A DNA stretch of 64,000 bases from Liriodendron chinense (lineage: Eukaryota; Streptophyta; Magnoliopsida; Magnoliales; Magnoliaceae): NCBI GenBank assembly GCA_003013855.2, contig PVNU02002353.1, forward strand, positions 2,294,001-2,358,000, read 5' to 3'. Below, piece after piece: positions 1 to 11,053 of the stretch. A program made the position numbers and the translations under genes. The notes beneath the pieces were generated by a model. It was not told where the DNA came from. It made no database searches and was given only the letters and a program-made list of their open reading frames with translations. The stretch's first letter is position 1, and the number at the start of each line of letters is the position of its first letter.

Positions 1-800
1 TAACGGAGATTTTAAGGTTCATCTCTCAACTTAGGAATTTAACAAGGTTCCTCCTAATCCTTTGGTTCCAATCTAAGAACCTAGCGTATACTCCGCCGAA
101 GGCTCCCCATGGAGACTTGTTCGAGTTTGTAAATCCAAACTCTCACATACAATCCTCATCGAGAAAGGAGTGCAATCGGACTCTCAATATGACAACTTAC
201 TTGTCAGAATTATCCCTTGTTCAGCGCCGCTTCTGGTTGCTTGATCTCTGCTCTCCCAGTGCTTCTATCAGCTCCCCTTTGCTCCCCCGATCGTGTTGCT
301 GCTGCGTTGCCTATGCCTCAGCTACACTTGATCAATCAACTTGCATATGTTGTTCTTGATATGCCCAAAGTGATAGGAGGGTAGGTTTGAGATCTCTACA
401 ACTAATGGGAATGGGTTGCCTAGAATATCTCATCTACAAGAATCTTATCATAGAGCTTTGGATAGAAATATAACTATCAAGTTTGATCCAAACTATAGAG
501 ATCAAGAGAGGGGCAAGAGCATCTTCTTCTCGAGCTTGGAATGCTCCATTCTTGTGTTAGATCACAAGGAAGATGTCTTGTTAGGGTTAGTATTTGATCC
601 TCTAATGGTCTCCAACAATAGTGGCTTCAATCTCCTCAAAATCCATCTTCTTACCCCTAGAAATGACCCGAGTCATTTTATAAAGAAAGTCCAAACAGAC
701 ACATAATGGACATAAAACGGCTAGTGCCGAAGGCCAGAAAGACAATTTTTCTTGCTGTCTACATTTGGGTCGGTCCGATCGGTCGGCGATCGGTAAGACC
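1..800. other. Repeat-like sequence without a recognisable gene
   Basis: Only short reading frames without family resemblance are visible. The last 80 bases contain several CGGTCGG/GATCGGT motifs that resume after 1276, so this is the left flank of the MITE at 801-1275 and probably part of an old LTR or other repeat. I could not find its partner LTR. Confidence 0.35.
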
Positions 801-1275
801 TAGGGTTGTAAATGGTCGGGTTTGGGCGGGTTTAGTCAAAACCAAACCCGCCCATTTGCTAAATGTGTCTGGGTCCAAATTTTAAACTCAAACCCTTTTA
901 CTAAATAGGGCAGGTCTCGGTCGGGTTCGAGTCAACCCATCAGACCCATTTATAAATGGGTCTGGGTCAGGTAGAGGGAGATCCACCCAGAGCCATTTAT
1001 AAATGGATCGAGTCTAATGGGTCTGGGTCTGGGTCTAGCATGCAAGCATTTTTACAAGGCTTAAAACTGGGTCTAGACGGGTCTGGGCTAGATGGGTCCC
1101 TTGAAACATAGACCAAACCCGCCCACTTACTAAATGGGTTCAGGTTGGGTCGGGTCGGGCCTAATATAAAGGAAATCAGACCCATACCATTTAACAAATG
1201 GGTCGGGTCTAGGTCGGGTCTAAATGGGTTGGGTCTGGGTACCCCATCGGGTCCACTGACCCATTTAAACCCCTA
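801..1275. mobile_element. hAT-like MITE carrying a GGGTC-rich minisatellite
   Basis: The ends are inverted: the left begins TAGGGTTGTAAATGG and the right, read on the other strand, begins TAGGGGTTTAAATGGG. The flanks are GTAAGACC (793-800) and GTCAGACC (1276-1283), an 8-bp target duplication with one mismatch. Eight-base duplications and TAGGG-type ends are characteristic of hAT elements. No transposase is present, so it is non-autonomous. The interior is an irregular run of GGGTCTGGGTC and TAAATGGG phrases in both orientations. Confidence 0.7.
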
Positions 1276-1680
1276 GTCAGACCTGTCCAGCCGACCGGTC
1301 AGGACCTGGCCCTGGGGCTCCAGCAAGGTTGTTTTCCCACTTTTGCTTCTCACAATCGGTCGGCCAGGGGTCCGACCGGTCGGCAGCCCTTCTCTGCCAG
1401 CTGTCTTGACTTGCATTTTGCAGCAACAGAGGCACCTCTTTGGCCAAGCTTTTAGGTGGTCTTTTGGGACACCTAAGGCCATTCTAAGATAACTACAAGC
1501 ATGCCTAAATGGGTTCAATCACAAGGCTAGCATATGTTATGATAAACATAAAGGCAAAATAGCCTAAACATGCATAGATAATCAATTGATTAAACTAATC
1601 AAGCACATAATCTATGCAACCTAAGTAATTGACAAACAAGGTGCACTAGTATGCTGTATGCCACAAAAAAGTGCACTAAC
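1276..1680. other. Continuation of the repeat interrupted by the hAT-like MITE
   Basis: GACCGGTCGG-type motifs near 1290-1385 match the character of the sequence left of 801. No gene is seen. Similar GACCGGTCGG motifs occur in the LTRs of the copia element at 49768-55016, but I cannot show the two are the same family. Confidence 0.3.
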
Positions 1681-1931
1681 ACACATACCTATCGCAGTTT
1701 TGAAATGATAGAGTCCCATAGTGTGGTTCATTGAACTATTGTAAGCAAACTCAATTTGTGGTAACATGATGTCCCATGAACTAATGTAATCACCAACTAG
1801 ACATCGAAGTAGATTCCCAAGACTGCGATTGTGGTTGACAACTTCAATCTACCCATCTGTTCGTAGATGATAAGCACTTGAGACCTTTAATTTAGTTCCT
1901 ATCTTAGACCATAAGGTGCGCCAAAAATAGC

Positions 1932-2168
1932 TTATAAAGTTAACATCACAATCAGGTACAACTGTTTTAGGAACACCATGGAGACGAACCCCCTCTTTGA
2001 AGAAAACTTTAGGATGTGTAGGGCATCTGATGTTTTCTTACAAGGAATGAAATGGGCCATCTTCGAGAATCTGTCAACTACAACGTAAGTAGAGTCATAG
2101 CCACGTTGAGTTTCAAGCAATCCTATGACGAAATCCACATTTATGTCTTCACATGGAGCATTTGGCAC
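1932..2168 (-). pseudogene. Ty3/gypsy integrase core fragment
   Basis: The 78-codon frame contains the catalytic-core phrases DINVDFVIGL and VVVDRFSKMAHFIPCKK, the region around the first catalytic Asp of chromovirus-type integrases. Downstream similarity fades through frameshifts. It lies 3' of the RNase H fragment, as expected for the polyprotein. Non-functional. Confidence 0.8.
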
Positions 2169-2810
2169 AGGTAGTGAAGTACAAAGACAAGTATTCTACT
2201 CGTTACTTTCACCTAGTTGGGACACTCAACATCGATGAACAATGATTCCAACATCTTTCTTCAAATCTGACCAATAGAAATGGTCCTCAACCACAACTGT
2301 TGTTTTGTCAATACCAAAGTGACCACTGAGGCCACATAAATGAAGCTATCATATAACAAGCTTTCGCAATAAACTTTTAGGAAGACACACTCTCATATCA
2401 TAAAATAAGTACCCATCACACAGGCTAAATCATGGATACTTAATGCCCGAGCCGATAACGAGTATTGAAAATACATTCCCAAAATCATTGCACATTGCAT
2501 AGTCAAGTTCATCGAACCTAACAACGAAAACTGATAATTTAAACAATATATGAAATTTTCGGCTAAGTGCGTTTACTACCTTATTTTCGATGCCAGTGCG
2601 ATGTTTTAGGTTAAATGTGAACTCTTAAATATAAGCACTCCACTAAGCGTGTCTTGCACTCAACTTCTTTTAAGAATTCAATTAGCATAACGCCTCATGA
2701 TCAGAATAGAGCACAAAACCCCCCAACGAATGAGGTAATGACGTCAATATTTCAAAGCTTATACAACAACATAAAACTCCGTGTCGTATATAGAATACTT
2801 CTTCCTTGCC

Positions 2811-3074
2811 TTATTGAGTTTTTTTTCTAAAGATGGCTACCGGATGTCCTTCCTGGATGAGGACACCTCCTATGCCTATGTGGGATGCATCGCAGGCAAC
2901 TTCAAACGCCTTTTCAGGATCAGGAAGCCTAAGAACTAGAGCTTCCACCATTTTTACTTGATCTCTTGAAATGCCTTTTTGCTGCTTTAGTCCACTCAAA
3001 TGGACTGGCCTTGATACTTCAGTAATAGGTGTCATGATGGAACTAAAGCTCCAAATAAATTGATAAAATGTCAC
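2811..3074 (-). pseudogene. Ty3/gypsy RT connection and RNase H fragment
   Basis: The 87-codon frame contains LVLRLPDPEKAFEVACDAS and IGIGGVLIQEGHP. These match the LP(D)F..F.V.TDAS..G.G.VL.Q motif joining the RT thumb to RNase H in Ty3/gypsy polyproteins. The frame is isolated by stops on both sides. Confidence 0.8.
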
Positions 3075-3300
3075 TAGCCTGTGAAAACTACGAACCTCAT
3101 GAATGTTTGTGAGGGTAGACCAATGACAATGGCTCTTCTCTATTTAGAATCAGCCCGTGCCTTTTGCTGAAACAACAAATAGAAAGACCACATTGCAACT
3201 TATGAAGGTGTACTTCTTCAAATAGATGTAAAGTTTCTTGTGAACGGCTATAGATGAGGATATTGTCGAAGTACATGATAACAAACTTGCCTATGAATGG

Positions 3301-3501
3301 TCATAGAATTTGTGTTACCACCCACATGAATGCACTAGGTGCGTTTGTCAAGCCGAAAGGCATGACTAGCCACTCATACAATCCATCATTTGTCTTAAAA
3401 GCGATTTTCCATTCATCTCCAAGATGAATTCTTATTTGGCGGTACCTTCTTTGCAAATCATTCGTTGAAAATACTATAGCATTTTCCATCATATCCAACA
3501 T
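3301..3501 (-). pseudogene. Ty3/gypsy reverse transcriptase fragment
   Basis: The 66-codon frame reads like the central RT palm. It includes a changed form of the usual FSKIDLRSGYHQIRI motif (FSTNDLRRYR-like, then QIRIHLGDEWKIAF) and a conserved YEWLVMPFGLTNAPSAFM motif. The YxDD region follows at lower coordinates but in another frame. Confidence 0.85.
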
Positions 3502-3969
3502 GTTATCTAAGCAAGGAATGTAAAACAGTACTTTACCGTTATCTTGTTGATAGCGCAGCTTTCAACACACATTTGCTAGTTTTCATCCTTATTTGGTGTT
3601 AACAACGCTGGCACAACACACAGGCTAAGGTTCTCACGAATAAAACCCTTGGTTAGCAATTCCTCCACCTGTTGACGAAGCTCTGCATGCTCTATTGGGT
3701 TCATTTGGTATGCTAGAAGATTTGGTAATGGAGCTCCAGGCACCAAATCAATCGCATGTTAAATGTCACATATGGGTGGAAGCTCGCTCAATAGTTCATC
3801 AAGGATCAAATCCTGAAATTCGAACAGAATATCCTGAAATCTTAGGTGGTTAGACAACCACATCACCAGTTGGATCAATCTTATATCCTACTAAAGCATA
3901 CATGATTCCTCATTCCCGTCTTTCCTTCACGAATCACACCACACTCAACATTGTGGAAGCTGGCTTTGC

Positions 3970-4173
3970 CTATTCAGGCCCGTTATCCTTCATAGGGTTG
4001 AGAGTAATGAACTTTCCTCTGTACATAAAGTTGTAAGTGTTCTTGCAGCCTTTATGAGCTGCATCCTTGTCATATATCCACAAGCACCACAACAATATGC
4101 GTGTGACCTTCATTGGAATGTTGTCACACAAAGTGATTCTTCGTAAGGACCTAGGGAGAAGTTCATTAAGCAC
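3970..4173 (-). pseudogene. Ty3/gypsy protease-to-RT linker fragment
   Basis: The frame includes ILLWCLWIYDKDAAHKG and NTYNFMYRGKFITLNPM. These correspond to the LLGRPW.YD..A.H.G..N.Y.F...GK.I.L.P segment after the aspartic protease in Ty3/gypsy elements. GRPW has changed to WCLW here. Confidence 0.65.
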
Positions 4174-4488
4174 CTCTTGGTCACGGGGATGAACGTGTCA
4201 TTTACCCACTCAATCTTGTATAGCTTAGGATGTTTGTGAGGTTTCAGCTATCCACTTGTCCACCATGCTTTGTGAGGTTCACATTCATATCACAGCCTCT
4301 GTTAATAATGACCTTGACAGCCTTTCCACCACACGATACTCCCACCATACAATACTCATGTATGGAAAATATTGGTTCTCAACCAATCTTCTTGGGCCTC
4401 CTCTTTTGATGCCGTCAGAATTCTCCTGCTCACCAATGATAACTTATTTTCCCAAAGGCCATCTAGGTCTTCCTCAGGTTCCAAATCA

Positions 4489-5620
4489 TCATCTTCTAGA
4501 TTGCTTTAATGTTCGCCTTCCACTTGGTTTGAAATGAAGCTTTCTTTGTACCATTGACCCTCGTCCCTTGTAAAATTGAATTTGCGAGAGGGACACTCTA
4601 TTATGTAAGGACACCTTCGGATCCAAATTACCATTGTAATCCGGAATCTCAATCTCAACATGCTTAGCGGCTTTCACAATGCGAACCAATGTTTTAAATA
4701 GCAGTAGCGTGTTGCGTAGTGTTCAACCTTCTGTAGCGTGTAGCATAAGCTTACACGATACTTCTATCTTTTAATTAAAAACTAGGAAAAATATAATAAA
4801 TAGTAAGAAAAAATAAAAAACATATATATATATATGCCTAAAAGATTATTCATTTTTCAAGAATAAGCATGTTCAAACAAGTTATTAATTATCATTTATC
4901 AAAAGCCAATCCACATATATAAACCAAAATCATTATCACATCAACAACTTTCTAAGTAAACCACTTTAATTAATAATGTTTAATTGAAACCACAAGTTGC
5001 AAGTATGAAAAGAAATTAAAATCCCAAGGTTGAGTGTATTAAGTAAAAAATACAAAATACAATTATCTTTTATTAAAAAAATGTAACGTTTGCTAAATGC
5101 ACCACACATATGCTACATACGCCATGCGTACGCTACGACGCTATGCGTATGCTACGACGCTACGTAGCGTCATAGCTACGCTACGAACGCTATTCAAAAC
5201 AATAGCGTGATCACATTCCGTCCTCCAAAGGGTTAATTTGAATAGTCCCATAAAAGGTTGTTCATTCCTCTTCTTCACGCTTGCAAATAGCGATATTGTT
5301 GGATCCCATAGCCAAGCTCATATTCTTCTTCATGGAAATCTTCATTTCTGCCGAGATGCCTTGAGTTAACATTCCCAGATTCCAAATCTCCCTCAAGACC
5401 ATCCATAAATGTTTAATGGTTTGGATTGATTCCCTTTCATGCTTCTTCAAGAACAGTAACACGTACTTCTAGAGTATCTACTATGGCCATGAAACGAGTT
5501 CTCCATATTGTCCAACCGTTTCATGATTAAATCGACCACTTGTTGCAAGGTCAATACAATCCTATCCTAAGGTTTCGCAATCATCTCACGACTGTAGGTC
5601 GTCCCTCTTTTGGTGCTCAT
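4489..5620 (-). pseudogene. Ty3/gypsy gag remnant split by a MITE
   Basis: A minus-strand ATG at 5620-5618 starts a frame beginning MSTKRGTTYSREMIA, a plausible gag start. At 4640-4600 the phrase VEIEIPDYNGNLDPK resembles the capsid start (I.IP.F.G..DPE) of plant gypsy gags. The MITE at 4690-5201 sits between the two parts, and several stops are present. Confidence 0.55.
4690..5201. mobile_element. MITE with TGTTTTRAATAGC inverted ends
   Basis: The left end reads TGTTTTAAATAGCAGTAGCG and the reverse complement of the right end reads TGTTTTGAATAGCGTTCGTA. Subterminal regions repeat GCTACG/GTAGCG phrases in both orientations, and the core is AT-rich. No coding capacity. I found no convincing target duplication, so the superfamily is open (hAT-like or Mutator-like). 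It interrupts the gypsy gag remnant. Confidence 0.6.
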
Positions 5621-5920
5621 AAGACGATAGTTTTTTTTTTTTTTTTTTTAGATATAGGTAATGGAAAAGGGCATTGAGAAGGTTCGGTGTATAAGAGAGT
5701 ACGGGCTGTTTACTGGTGGGATTTGGGATAGCGATAGGGTCATAGTTTAGGTGACATTGAGATTATATATGGTTTGTGGTGAAAGGGCTGAATTAAGAGG
5801 CAGTTTAGGGAATTGAGGGTAGCTTTGGGATGAATATTGGCACAAAATTTGTGGAAAGAAGATAGGGGGGGAGTGAAAGAGAAAATTCCAAAAGCAGAAT
5901 TCGTTTTGATATCAATTTAA

Positions 5921-7872
5921 TACAACTAGATCAAGGAAGAAACTAATTGTAATAAGATTAAATATACCGGATTGAAGTTTGAATCACAAAAGAGCAAAGA
6001 ATGCTATAACTATGAACAAGCTCGACAGTCCTCTAGTCTTATACTAGAGATCACACCCCCCCCCCCCCCCCCCCCCCCCCCCCAACAACTACTATAGAGA
6101 AACAAGAAATTTTGCTCAAAGTGAATATCATTCAACTATGTCTTATTCCATAGGCCTAAGCTTTATTTATAATGAGTGCTTACAATCTTTAACATAATCT
6201 ATGGAATCTAAAAATAGGATTCCTAGCTAACCAAGATCTCCAAAATACAAAAAATCTTTAAACAGAAAAATCCAATAATGTTTATTTCCTAAAATAGAAT
6301 CTCTAAAATAATAAAGTCCTTAGGCAAGAAAAATCTAAGATTACTTATTTAGTAACATAGAGATATAAAAGAAAGTAAATTATAGATAAGCTAAAAAGGA
6401 AAGTGGGCCTTTCTTTTGCACACTTGTCAAGCATGCACGTGTGGATGTGGGGCAATTGCATCACACAGGGCCTGACCAATGAATGGCCTAGATCTCACAC
6501 ATGTGCGCCAGGTCAGCACGGATGCCACCAATTGCCTCTTCTTTCTTCTTGCAAACAATTACATCTTCAATCTACACCTATGGTTTTAAGACTCGGACTA
6601 GTAGCACCCTATCTGGTTCAATACCACAAGTCACCCTGAGTCAGGGCGAGTCAAGCCAATACAGCCTCGACTTGGGGGAGTCCCAACTCGACTCGGGACC
6701 GAGTTACTGAGTCTTTAACCATGATCTACGCACGCCCTATTCTCCATATACTATAATAATATCATTAAAGGTAATAAAGGAGAACCCTTTCCTACTCTTA
6801 CAAAGGCATCCAGTGTACATGATGGGACCACCCTGGGAATACATAACCACACATCTGGTGGGCCCCACCAAGGATGGCCCAGCGAAATCTTAACCATGAC
6901 CTAATTAACGAGCTTCTGCTCGTCGAAATGTGAATTGCAGGACTTTCTCTGCTCACGTTGGGGGCCCGACCGGATCATCCACTGACCAGGTACCATGAGA
7001 CATCCCAGAATGGGACCCACCAAACGAACGACCCCGATCGCTGATGGCGGCCGACGCAGGAAAGACATCCCGAGGGATACGATTTCAGGTAGTCACGCAG
7101 ACTACTAACGTTTTTTCCTTTCTTCTTGGACGCAGAGAGAGAGAGAGAGAATTGGATTTCTATTTCTTTTAAAAGATCCATGATTTACTCCAAAACCTTT
7201 TAAAGATACATGATTTACTCCATAACCCAAAAAAAACCCCAAGAATTCAAACGGACCAAAGAGTCAAAAGGACAGTTTGACGGTCAGATTTTCTTGGAAA
7301 GAAAGAAAAACGAGAGAGAAAGGGTACCTATTTTCTCGAAATGTTGTTGAGGATCGTAACCTTTCCCTTGTTGCATGAGAATCATCCCATGAAACATATA
7401 TACACATAAAGAGGATTTATATTATTATACTCAGCATGCGTATGACACTTGATACGCAGGCACTCAGAAATTGCACACGTGGTATATATTACTCAAATAT
7501 AACCGACTAGATTATGCAGCGAACTGTCTCCAATTCACAAGCCAAATGTTAGATTGGTTGAACAATCCTAACTTCTGATTCGTGGACACTTGTTTGTGGA
7601 AATAGGACTGCCCAATATTTTTCAACAGTCTAATAAATGTCATAAATCTGAAAGACTGATAATCAAATAATTTTAATTTTTGGTTCTCATTCCATCCATA
7701 GTGGATACAATAATTTGGACGGTCAAATTTGACTTGTTCTATGCTATGTATACAAGTTTAAAGTAATTTCTAAGTGCATGTATATCATCCCTCACATTCT
7801 ACTGGATTATCATACTTTTTACAATAGATTTTCTTTTTAGTTTTACTTATGACTCACCATGGAAATGGTAAA
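5921..7872. other. Intergenic, TE-derived or anonymous sequence
   Basis: No gene is recognisable. The stretch holds a poly-C run (6056-6083), a GACTCG/CTCGACT-rich tract near 6600-6715 that recurs at about 30005-30130, and a short GA microsatellite near 7134-7150. The first part may be an unpaired LTR of the gypsy element. Confidence 0.3.
6056..6083 (+). repeat. Poly-C homopolymer (28 C)
   Basis: An uninterrupted run of cytosines. Such long G/C homopolymers are rare in plant DNA and prone to length errors in sequencing. Confidence 0.95.
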
Positions 7873-9733
7873 GGGAGTTTGGCATCTCTACAAATAAAAG
7901 CTTATGCTTATTTCTAAAAAAATAAGTTTTTATACCGTTTTGTAAAATGTCTAATGGAGTGCTTATTTTTTAAAAAAGTAATAAGCGTTTTGAAATGGAG
8001 CTTATTTGGCTTATACAACAAACGATTTGGACTAATTTTTGGACAAGTTTACCCTTAAACTTTTCAAGTAACTCTCATCTTACCTTCTACTCTTCTCTTT
8101 ACAATTTCTTCAAGAAAGGCCCACATGATGAACGACCCATAGTGAAGGTGGGCTCAGCATGATGAATTGCCTATATCAAAGGTGGGCATACATAATGGAT
8201 AGTCACATCAAAGTGTGGCCTTGCATGATGAATGTCCACATCAAGCAAGCCCTACCTAATGTTGGTCCACATCAAAGATGGGACCCACACGATGGATGAT
8301 GGACATTGAATGTGGGACCACATGATGGAAGATTGACATTAAAGGTGGGCGCACATGATGAATGACCCCATCTTGAAGGTTCAACCCCACATGATGGGTG
8401 GTGCATAGCAAAGGTGGGACCTACATGATGGGTGGTGGACATCAAAGGTGGGTCCCACATGATGGACAATCCACATCAAGTGGGCCCCACATGATAGATG
8501 ATCCACAACAAATATGGGACCTACATGATAGATGTTCCACATCAAAGGTAGGACCCACATGATAGATGGAAGGTTGACATTAAAGGTGGGCCTACATAAT
8601 AAATGACCCATATTAAAGGTTGGGCCCCACATGATGGACGGTCCACAGCCAAGGTGGGACGTACATGATGGATGGTGGACATCAAAGGTGGGTTCCACAT
8701 GATGGACTATCCACATCAAGTAGGCCCCACATGATAGTGGTCCACGACAAAGGTGGGACCCACATGATGGATGGTAGACATCAAAGATGGGCCTCTCATG
8801 ATGAATGATTCATATTAAAGTGGGGCCCCACATCAAGGTGGGCCCACATAATGAAAGGTTCACATCAAGGGTGGGCCCCACATGACGAAACATGCGCATC
8901 AAGTGGGCCCCATTTGATGGACAATCCACGTCAAAGGTGGGACCCACGTGATGGATGATGGTCATTGAAGGTGGGCCCACATGATGGTCAGTTGATATCA
9001 AAGATGGGCCCACAAGATGGTCAATTGATGTCAAAGATGGGCCCACATGATGAACAACACATAATGAAGGTGGGCCCCCACACAATGAATGGTCCACATC
9101 AAGGTGGGCCCACATAATGGACAAAGTGGATGGATGGCCCACATAAAAGTGTGGCCCCTCATAATGGATAGTTCGCATCAAGTGGGCCCTACCAATGGAC
9201 GGTCCACATCTAAGGTTTTTCATGATGGATGACCCATATCCAAAGTGGGCCGTATGATGGATGATCCACATAGAAGGTGCACCCCACAAGATGAATGGTG
9301 GATATCAAAAGTGGGCCCCACACATGATGGACAATCCACTTTAAATGTAGAGCCCACACTATGGACACATCAAATGTGGAGTCCACGTGATGGGTGAGGG
9401 GTGGTGGACATTGAGGGGCCCCACATAAAGAACAATTAGGAATGTTGGGCCCCACATGATGGATGGTCCACCAAAACAACCATTTGGATTGCTCTTATAT
9501 TAAAATTGTTGTAATCTTTAAAAATGACATCAACTACACTTAAAAAAAAAAAAAAAAAAAAAAAAGGTCTTATTTGAAAGTTTTACCAAATGTGCTTATT
9601 TTAAATAAGAGCTTTTTTTTTAGATTTCACCAAACGAGCTTATTTAAAACCGAGCTAGAACAAAAAGACTTATTGAAGTAGCTTTTATTCAAAAAGCTCT
9701 TATTGAATTAGAGGATAGATGCCAAATGAGCCC
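7873..9733. mobile_element. Inverted-repeat element enclosing a minisatellite
   Basis: The left boundary contains GGGAGTTTGGCATCT and the reverse complement of the right boundary reads GGGCTCATTTGGCATCT. Inside both ends are AT-rich arms rich in AAGCTTAT, CTTATTT and AATAAG phrases in opposite orientations (about 7890-8040 and 9565-9730). The centre is the tandem array at 8105-9478. I saw no target duplication. The best reading is a non-autonomous DNA transposon whose interior was filled by array expansion. Confidence 0.5.
8105..9478 (+). repeat. Degenerate minisatellite array, unit about 40 bp
   Basis: About thirty diverged units of the type GGTGGGCCCACATGATGGA followed by TGGTCCACATCAAA. 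Spacing is irregular and phrases such as CACATGATGGATG recur every 35-45 bases. The array yields long low-complexity frames on the minus strand (for example 8810-9289) that should not be read as genes. Confidence 0.85.
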
Positions 9734-9756
9734 AATACATTTAATGCCTGTTTGTT

Positions 9757-9837
9757 AAATCTGAAGTCCCAAGTCTGAAACTGACATCTAAATTTGAAGT
9801 CCCAAGTCTGAAACTGACATCTAAATCTGAAGTCAGA
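9757..9837 (+). repeat. 33-bp direct repeat, about 2.4 copies
   Basis: The unit starts AAATCTGAAGTCCCAAGTCT and runs to GACATCT. Copy one is 9757-9789 and copy two 9790-9822 with one change. A partial third copy follows. Confidence 0.8.
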
Positions 9838-9984
9838 AAATTGGTATTAAATCTAGAATAATATGTTTATTAACTAACATCTGAAATGTTTAAAATATAT
9901 TAATGTGACACATTTGCCCAATGAATCTATCATAATTGAATCCCTACCATTAAAAACTTCATAAATTTGACCGGACAATGTTGT

Positions 9985-10308
9985 GTGGCCCCCATCATAA
10001 TGTATGTGTTTTATCCACACTGTCCATCCAATTTTCCAAATCATTTTAGGGAATGACCCTATAAATGAGGATGATCCAAATCTCATTTGGCCCAGAACTT
10101 TTGTGGCCCATCAATGGTCAACCACCACTATTTTTATGTATTATGGTTCATGTGGGATTTGGAGCTACTTCGTTTTTTTATTCATACACTAAAATGAGCT
10201 TTCAATACAGATGGACGATATGGATGTAGTCACATACATCACAGTGGGCCTCACAATCAAGGGTCCCACCCACCTTGGTCGATCCAAGGTCTCACCTACT
10301 CGGCTCCC
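9985..10308. mobile_element. Hairpin MITE, deleted copy (GGATTAGGTGAGACC type)
   Basis: The left arm has GTATGTGTTTTATCCACAC and GTCCATCCAATTTT, and the right arm has the inverted counterpart ATGGACGATATGGATG. The right terminus, reverse-complemented, reads GGGAGCCGAGTAGGTGAGA, close to the ends of the copies at 17485 and 39203. The middle third of the full element is missing. Confidence 0.65.
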
Positions 10309-10727
10309 CCAAATCGAGAGTGAATTAGCTGTTAGTGGGTGTTACCCTAACCGCGTGGGGCCTATCTTGATCTATTTTTTGTATATCCAAGCATCCATCT
10401 ATTTTTCCATCTCATTTAAGGGTGTGATCCCAAATCATAAGAAGATCCAAATCTCAAGTGGACCACACTAATAGAAATCGTGATGAGTAACCATTAAAAA
10501 AAATTTGTGGGCCACAAAAGCTTTGGATCAACATGATCTTTCTAATTTCCCTTCAACCAGATCTTTTTAACATTATCAATAGATTGGATTGCAAATAAAC
10601 AATAAGAAACCATGTGATGGGCCCTTTGGAATTTTTAATGGTGAGGTACTCAATCACCACCGTTTTCTAAGGTGTGGTACACCTGAAATTTGAATCTGCA
10701 TCAATTTTAATACTCCATCCTAAAATG
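10309..10727. mobile_element. Hairpin MITE, truncated copy (GGGTGTTACCC type)
   Basis: It starts with GTGGGTGTTACCCTAACC, as does the copy at 14085. It continues through the shared phrases (AGTGGACCACAC, then a changed middle) and stops abruptly in the right arm at CCATCCTAAAATGG, where retroelement sequence begins. The right terminus is absent. Confidence 0.6.
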
Positions 10728-10937
10728 GTCCGTTGGCGACTGAAGTGATGACACCAGTTTTGTGAACCCTATCATGATTTGTATGTTGTATGTTGCGCCC
10801 CCCCCCTGCTGAGTGAAACGAGGGGAGTTCCCACTGCATTGGATGGCAGGGGTGTCAGGGAATGATCCTTCATTGTCGGAGTCTGATGGTCCGGCGATGG
10901 CAGGCGCCTTTCCTTTATATTTCCTCTTCCCAGCCAT
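10728..10937 (-). pseudogene. Start of a retroelement gag-like frame
   Basis: An ATG at 10937 opens a Lys/Ser/Pro-rich frame (AIAGPSDSDNEGSF) with a poly-G tract in the middle (GGGG at about 10799-10806 on the minus strand). It follows the primer-site motif by about 100 bases, as expected for gag. Truncated and without recognised domains. Confidence 0.45.
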
Positions 10938-11030
10938 GATAAAAGAAAATATAAAGAGAATGTAGAGGTCGTCTTAAGCGTTTGGGTGAGAACACGGACT
11001 TCCTGGTTACAGGATAAGTAAACGCGAAGT

Positions 11031-11048
11031 TCCCACAGACGGCGCCAA
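11031..11048 (-). promoter_or_regulatory. Retroelement primer-binding site
   Basis: The minus strand reads TTGGCGCCGTCTGTGGGA just 3' of the LTR end at 11054. This TTGGCGCC-type site recurs in plant LTR elements. It differs from the tRNA-Met site of the copia element at 54381-54392. Confidence 0.6.
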
Positions 11049-11053
11049 TCTAT

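Larger units (their letters stand above)
1681..5920 (-). mobile_element. Degenerate Ty3/gypsy LTR retrotransposon
   Basis: Reading the minus strand from high to low coordinates, fragments appear in the order gag, protease, reverse transcriptase, RNase H, integrase. RNase H preceding a C-terminal integrase is the Ty3/gypsy order. Frames are broken throughout, so it is inactive. A weak tRNA-Met-like primer site (GATATCAAAACG on the minus strand, near 5909-5920) may mark the 5' end. I could not pair two LTRs, so the outer limits are approximate. The gag region is split by a MITE at 4690-5201. Confidence 0.75.

Noticed and set aside
5921..6600. Possible 5' LTR of the gypsy element.
   Set aside because: No second copy was found at the expected 3' side (left of 1930), so LTR boundaries cannot be supported.
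8272..9479. Several long minus-strand frames (up to 159 codons) rich in His, Gly and Pro (HHVGPTFDV repeats).
   Set aside because: They are translations of the minisatellite array. Units lack a period divisible by three throughout, there is no gene context, and the array is explained as a repeat.
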